Shown here: one piece after another, positions 61,633 to 64,000 of the stretch
How the letters are laid out: each line of letters begins with the position of its first letter
Position numbering within the stretch: the stretch's first letter is position 1
Origin: Curtobacterium flaccumfaciens
GTDB taxonomy: Bacteria > Actinomycetota > Actinomycetes > Actinomycetales > Microbacteriaceae
Length of the DNA stretch: 64,000 bases
Assembly: GCF_013359815.1 (NCBI RefSeq)
Contig: NZ_JABMCF010000040.1
Span: 1 to 64,000 of the forward strand
Reading direction: 5' to 3'
The notes under the pieces: model-generated
What the model was told of the DNA's origin: nothing
Databases searched by the model: none
Seen by the model: only the letters and a program-made list of their open reading frames with translations
Program-made: the position numbers and the translations under genes

Positions 61633-63045
61633 TCAGCGCTTCGCTGGCTCGGCCAGCTTGCTGTGCTTCCGCGAGTACCCGAAGTACACGCCGAGCCCGA
61701 TCGCGAACCAGATCGCGAACCGCACCCACGTCTCCCACTGCAGGAACGTGACGAGCCACAGCGACGCGATGACGCCGATGATCGGGATGACCGGCATGAA
61801 CGGCAGCCGGAACTGGCGGTCCAGGTCAGGCTGCCGATAGCGCAGCACCACCACAGCCGAGCACACCACCACGAACGCGAGCAGGATGCCGATGTTCGTG
61901 AGCTCCGCGACGACACCGATCGGCAGCACCCCGGCCAGGATCGCCGACGCGATGCCGAGGATCCACGTCACCCGGGTCGGCACGTGCCGCTTCGGGTCGG
62001 TCTTCGCGAACCACTTCGGCATCAGGCCGTCACGGCTCATCGAGAACCAGACGCGCGAGGCACCGAGCATGAACGTCACCAGCACCGTGACGATGCCGAC
62101 GATGGCACCGATCGCGATGACGTTGGCGACACCGCCGAGCCCGACCGACGCGAACGCCGACGAGAAGCCCGACGCCGGGTCGATGTCGGTGTACTTCTGC
62201 ATCCCGGTGAGCACGAGCGTCGCCAGGACGTACAGCACCATCGAGATGCCGAGGGACAGCAGGATCGCCTTCGGCATGTGCTTGCGGGCGTCGGTGGACT
62301 CCTCGGCCGCGGTGGACATGGCGTCGTAGCCGAACACGGCGAAGAACACGGTCGCGGCACCGGTCATCACGCCGCCGAAGCCGAACGGGAAGTACGGGGA
62401 GTAGTTCGCGCTGTTGATGTGGAACACGCCGAGCACGACGATGAGCACGACGAGCGCCACCTTGATGCCGACGGCGACGAACTCGAACCGGGCGGCGCTC
62501 CGGATGCCGCGCGTGAGCACGAACGCGGTGAGCAGGCACAGCGCGATCGCGAAGACGTCGATCACGTGGCCGTCACCGGTACCGGGTGCGCCGAGCATCC
62601 AGGCCGGCAGGTCGATGCCGAACTGACCGACCAGGAACCCGACGTAGCCGGAGATGCCGATCGCGACCACCGCCACGATCGCGGTGTACTCGAGCAGCAG
62701 GTCCCAGCCGATGAACCACCCGACGATCTCGCCGAGCACCGCGTAGCCGTACGTGTACGCGCTGCCGGCCTTCGGGATGAGCCCGGCGAACTCGGCGTAC
62801 GACAACGCGGCGGCGGCGCTCGCGACCCCGGCGACCAGGAAGCTGATCAGCACCGCGGGTCCGGCGACGCCGTTCGCGACGGTGCCGGCGAGGGTGAAGA
62901 TGCCGGCGCCGATGATGCCGCCGATGCCGATCGCGGTGAGCTGCCACAGGCCGAGGTGCCGTTTCAGGCCGCCCTCGCCCCCGGCCTCGTCATCGATCGT
63001 GTCGATGGGCTTCCGTCGGAACAGGGTGCGTGTCGTCGTCGTCAC
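61633..63045 (-). CDS. APC-family amino acid permease
   Basis: The 470-residue protein has twelve predicted transmembrane helices and the APC signature IGIGGIIGAGIFTLAG in helix 1, KAGSAYTYGYAVLGE in helix 3 and FFAVFGYDAMSTAAEES in helix 6. This subgroup (YfnA/CAT-like) imports amino acids with protons. GTG 63045 is chosen (TTTTRTLFRRKP follows); an ATG at 63053 is out of frame. An inverted repeat lies upstream. Confidence 0.9.
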   Translation of the reverse strand: MTTTTRTLFRRKPIDTIDDEAGGEGGLKRHLGLWQLTAIGIGGIIGAGIFTLAGTVANGVAGPAVLISFLVAGVASAAAALSYAEFAGLIPKAGSAYTYGYAVLGEIVGWFIGWDLLLEYTAIVAVVAIGISGYVGFLVGQFGIDLPAWMLGAPGTGDGHVIDVFAIALCLLTAFVLTRGIRSAARFEFVAVGIKVALVVLIVVLGVFHINSANYSPYFPFGFGGVMTGAATVFFAVFGYDAMSTAAEESTDARKHMPKAILLSLGISMVLYVLATLVLTGMQKYTDIDPASGFSSAFASVGLGGVANVIAIGAIVGIVTVLVTFMLGASRVWFSMSRDGLMPKWFAKTDPKRHVPTRVTWILGIASAILAGVLPIGVVAELTNIGILLAFVVVCSAVVVLRYRQPDLDRQFRLPFMPVIPIIGVIASLWLVTFLQWETWVRFAIWFAIGLGVYFGYSRKHSKLAEPAKR

Positions 63046-63088
63046 CCGCCCATGGTGCACCCGGAGACGATCGTGCGCACGGGCGACG

Positions 63089-63148
63089 TTTCGCGCTGGG
63101 CGACACTTCCCGCGCCGCCGGACCCGCGAACTGTCGCTCAGCGCGAAA
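63089..63148. repeat. Long inverted repeat upstream of the permease gene
   Basis: Arms of 17 bases (63089-63105 and 63132-63148, starting TTTCGCGCTGGGCGACA) pair with one G-U position around a 26-base spacer. It resembles in form the repeat at 16454-16508 but not in sequence. It lies in a divergent promoter region, so it could be regulatory or a mobile palindromic element. Confidence 0.7.
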
Positions 63149-63213
63149 GAACGGCCCGACCCGCCCGCGCACGCACGCGGCTGCACCGCAGGCACCGGGC
63201 GTACACCTGGAGC

Positions 63214-63714
63214 ATGCGCCACCCGAAGAGGACCGAGCCTGGCCCCGGCCAGGAGTCCGTCTGGGACTATCCCCGCCCGCCCGCCGTCGAGCGGGTCACC
63301 GCACGCGTCGTCGTCCGTCTCGGCGGTACGGTCGTCGCCGACACGACCGACGCCGTCCGCGTGCTCGAGACCTCGCACCCGCCGGTCTACTACCTGCCGA
63401 TGGCCGACCTGGCCGAGGGTGCGTTGGTCAAGGCACCGGGTTCGAGCATGTGCGAGTTCAAGGGCCTGGCGCGCTACTTCGACGTCGTCGGCGGTGACGG
63501 GACGGTCGCGAGCCGCGCCGCCTGGAACTACCCGACGCCCGTGCCCGGCTACGAGTCGCTGCGGGAACGCGTCGCGATCTACCCGTCGGCGATGGACTCG
63601 TGCGAGGTCGGTGGCGAACGGGTCCAGGCGCAGGACGGCGACTTCTACGGCGGCTGGATCACGGCGGACATCGTCGGACCGTTCAAGGGCGCGCCCGGCA
63701 CGCTCGGCTGGTGA
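63214..63714 (+). CDS. DUF427 protein
   Basis: The 166-residue protein has the DUF427 fold: VWDYPRPPAVER, then VLETSHPPVYYLPMADL, CEFKGLARYFDV and CEVGGERVQAQDGDFYGGWI. It is a beta-tent-like fold of unknown function found widely in Actinobacteria. ATG 63214 is used; there is no strong Shine-Dalgarno sequence. Confidence 0.87.
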   Translation: MRHPKRTEPGPGQESVWDYPRPPAVERVTARVVVRLGGTVVADTTDAVRVLETSHPPVYYLPMADLAEGALVKAPGSSMCEFKGLARYFDVVGGDGTVASRAAWNYPTPVPGYESLRERVAIYPSAMDSCEVGGERVQAQDGDFYGGWITADIVGPFKGAPGTLGW

Positions 63715-63807
63715 CCCGGCGTCGTCGGGCGGGGCGGCCCTGACCCGGACCGACCCGTTCCGCGCGCGACGGGGCGGACCCGACCCGGGCCTCCCGGCCG
63801 GACCGCG

Positions 63808-64000
63808 TCAGCGGTTGGCGTACGGCGACCAGAACGGCGGCGGGAACGTGCCCCCGGTCACGATCACCAGCACCTGCCAGATGAGCATGACGAGCCCGAC
63901 GCTCCCGATCACGATGCCGATCCACGACCACACCTGCACGGCCCGGCGACGACCGGCGATCCGGATCGCCCGCCAGCCACTGAGCACGCAGACCAGCCCG
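63808..64000 (-). CDS. Small membrane protein, C-terminal part
   Basis: A minus-strand frame reads from the window end to TGA at 63808-63810 with one or two hydrophobic helices (WSWIGIVIGSVGLVMLIWQV) and the end GGTFPPPFWSPYANR. The start is outside the window. No family is recognised. Confidence 0.6.
   Translation of the reverse strand, partial: GLVCVLSGWRAIRIAGRRRAVQVWSWIGIVIGSVGLVMLIWQVLVIVTGGTFPPPFWSPYANR

Noticed and set aside
1-64000. CRISPR array
   Set aside because: No set of regularly spaced short direct repeats with spacers is visible. The only repeats are the palindromes and duplications listed, and there are no cas genes.

Overview
The window is high-GC actinobacterial DNA. Dense operons with ATGA/GTGA start-stop overlaps, frequent GTG starts, a plant-oligosaccharide locus and the protein types suggest Microbacteriaceae, most likely a plant-associated Curtobacterium. 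The genus is an inference; no marker gene lies in the window apart from the 3' end of a 5S rRNA.

Region 1 (1-16357) is the tail of an rRNA operon followed by a galactoside/mannoside utilisation locus. It holds a ROK repressor, a GH42 beta-galactosidase, a GH36 alpha-galactosidase, a GH2 beta-mannosidase on the other strand, a family-5 binding-protein ABC importer (lipoprotein, two permeases, two ATPases) and a second GH36 enzyme. A similar imperfect palindrome lies at the promoters of both transcription units, so they are probably co-regulated. Region 2 (16523-20017) is a two-component system co-transcribed with an ABC-2 exporter.

Region 3 (about 20180-39228) is a composite genomic island of lower GC, with broken genes at both ends and in the middle. 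Its first part carries an SdpC/SdpA/SdpB-like cannibalism-toxin operon with a candidate immunity gene, two proteins of unknown function, and a MazG-like pyrophosphohydrolase coupled to a GIY-YIG/DUF2075 helicase-nuclease. This part is flanked by an intact quinone oxidoreductase gene and a 5'-truncated near-identical copy of it. The second part is a restriction/defence cassette: a DNA cytosine methyltransferase, a very unusual fusion of a MORC/GHKL ATPase with a complete primary-type sigma-70 factor, a PF14390 PD-(D/E)XK protein, a Z1-domain helicase and a decayed vsr endonuclease. The cassette ends inside a truncated mupG.

Region 4 (39228-42926) is the rest of a MurNAc operon (murR, murQ, murP, mupG remnant). 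Region 5 (42983-48411) has an ABC exporter whose permease gene is split by an in-frame amber codon, small membrane and secreted proteins, and a thioredoxin/DUF4395 pair. Region 6 (48615-64000) is ordinary chromosome: a RecB-like Fe-S nuclease-helicase, an SseB-like protein, an SDR, a GPP34 protein, a secreted HNH nuclease, a SWIM/SNF2 helicase, an AraC regulator, an APC permease and a DUF427 protein.

Four copies of a 50-bp palindrome lie between genes at 5.7, 5.9, 20.1 and 53.5 kb, and further long inverted repeats sit at 16.4 and 63.1 kb.
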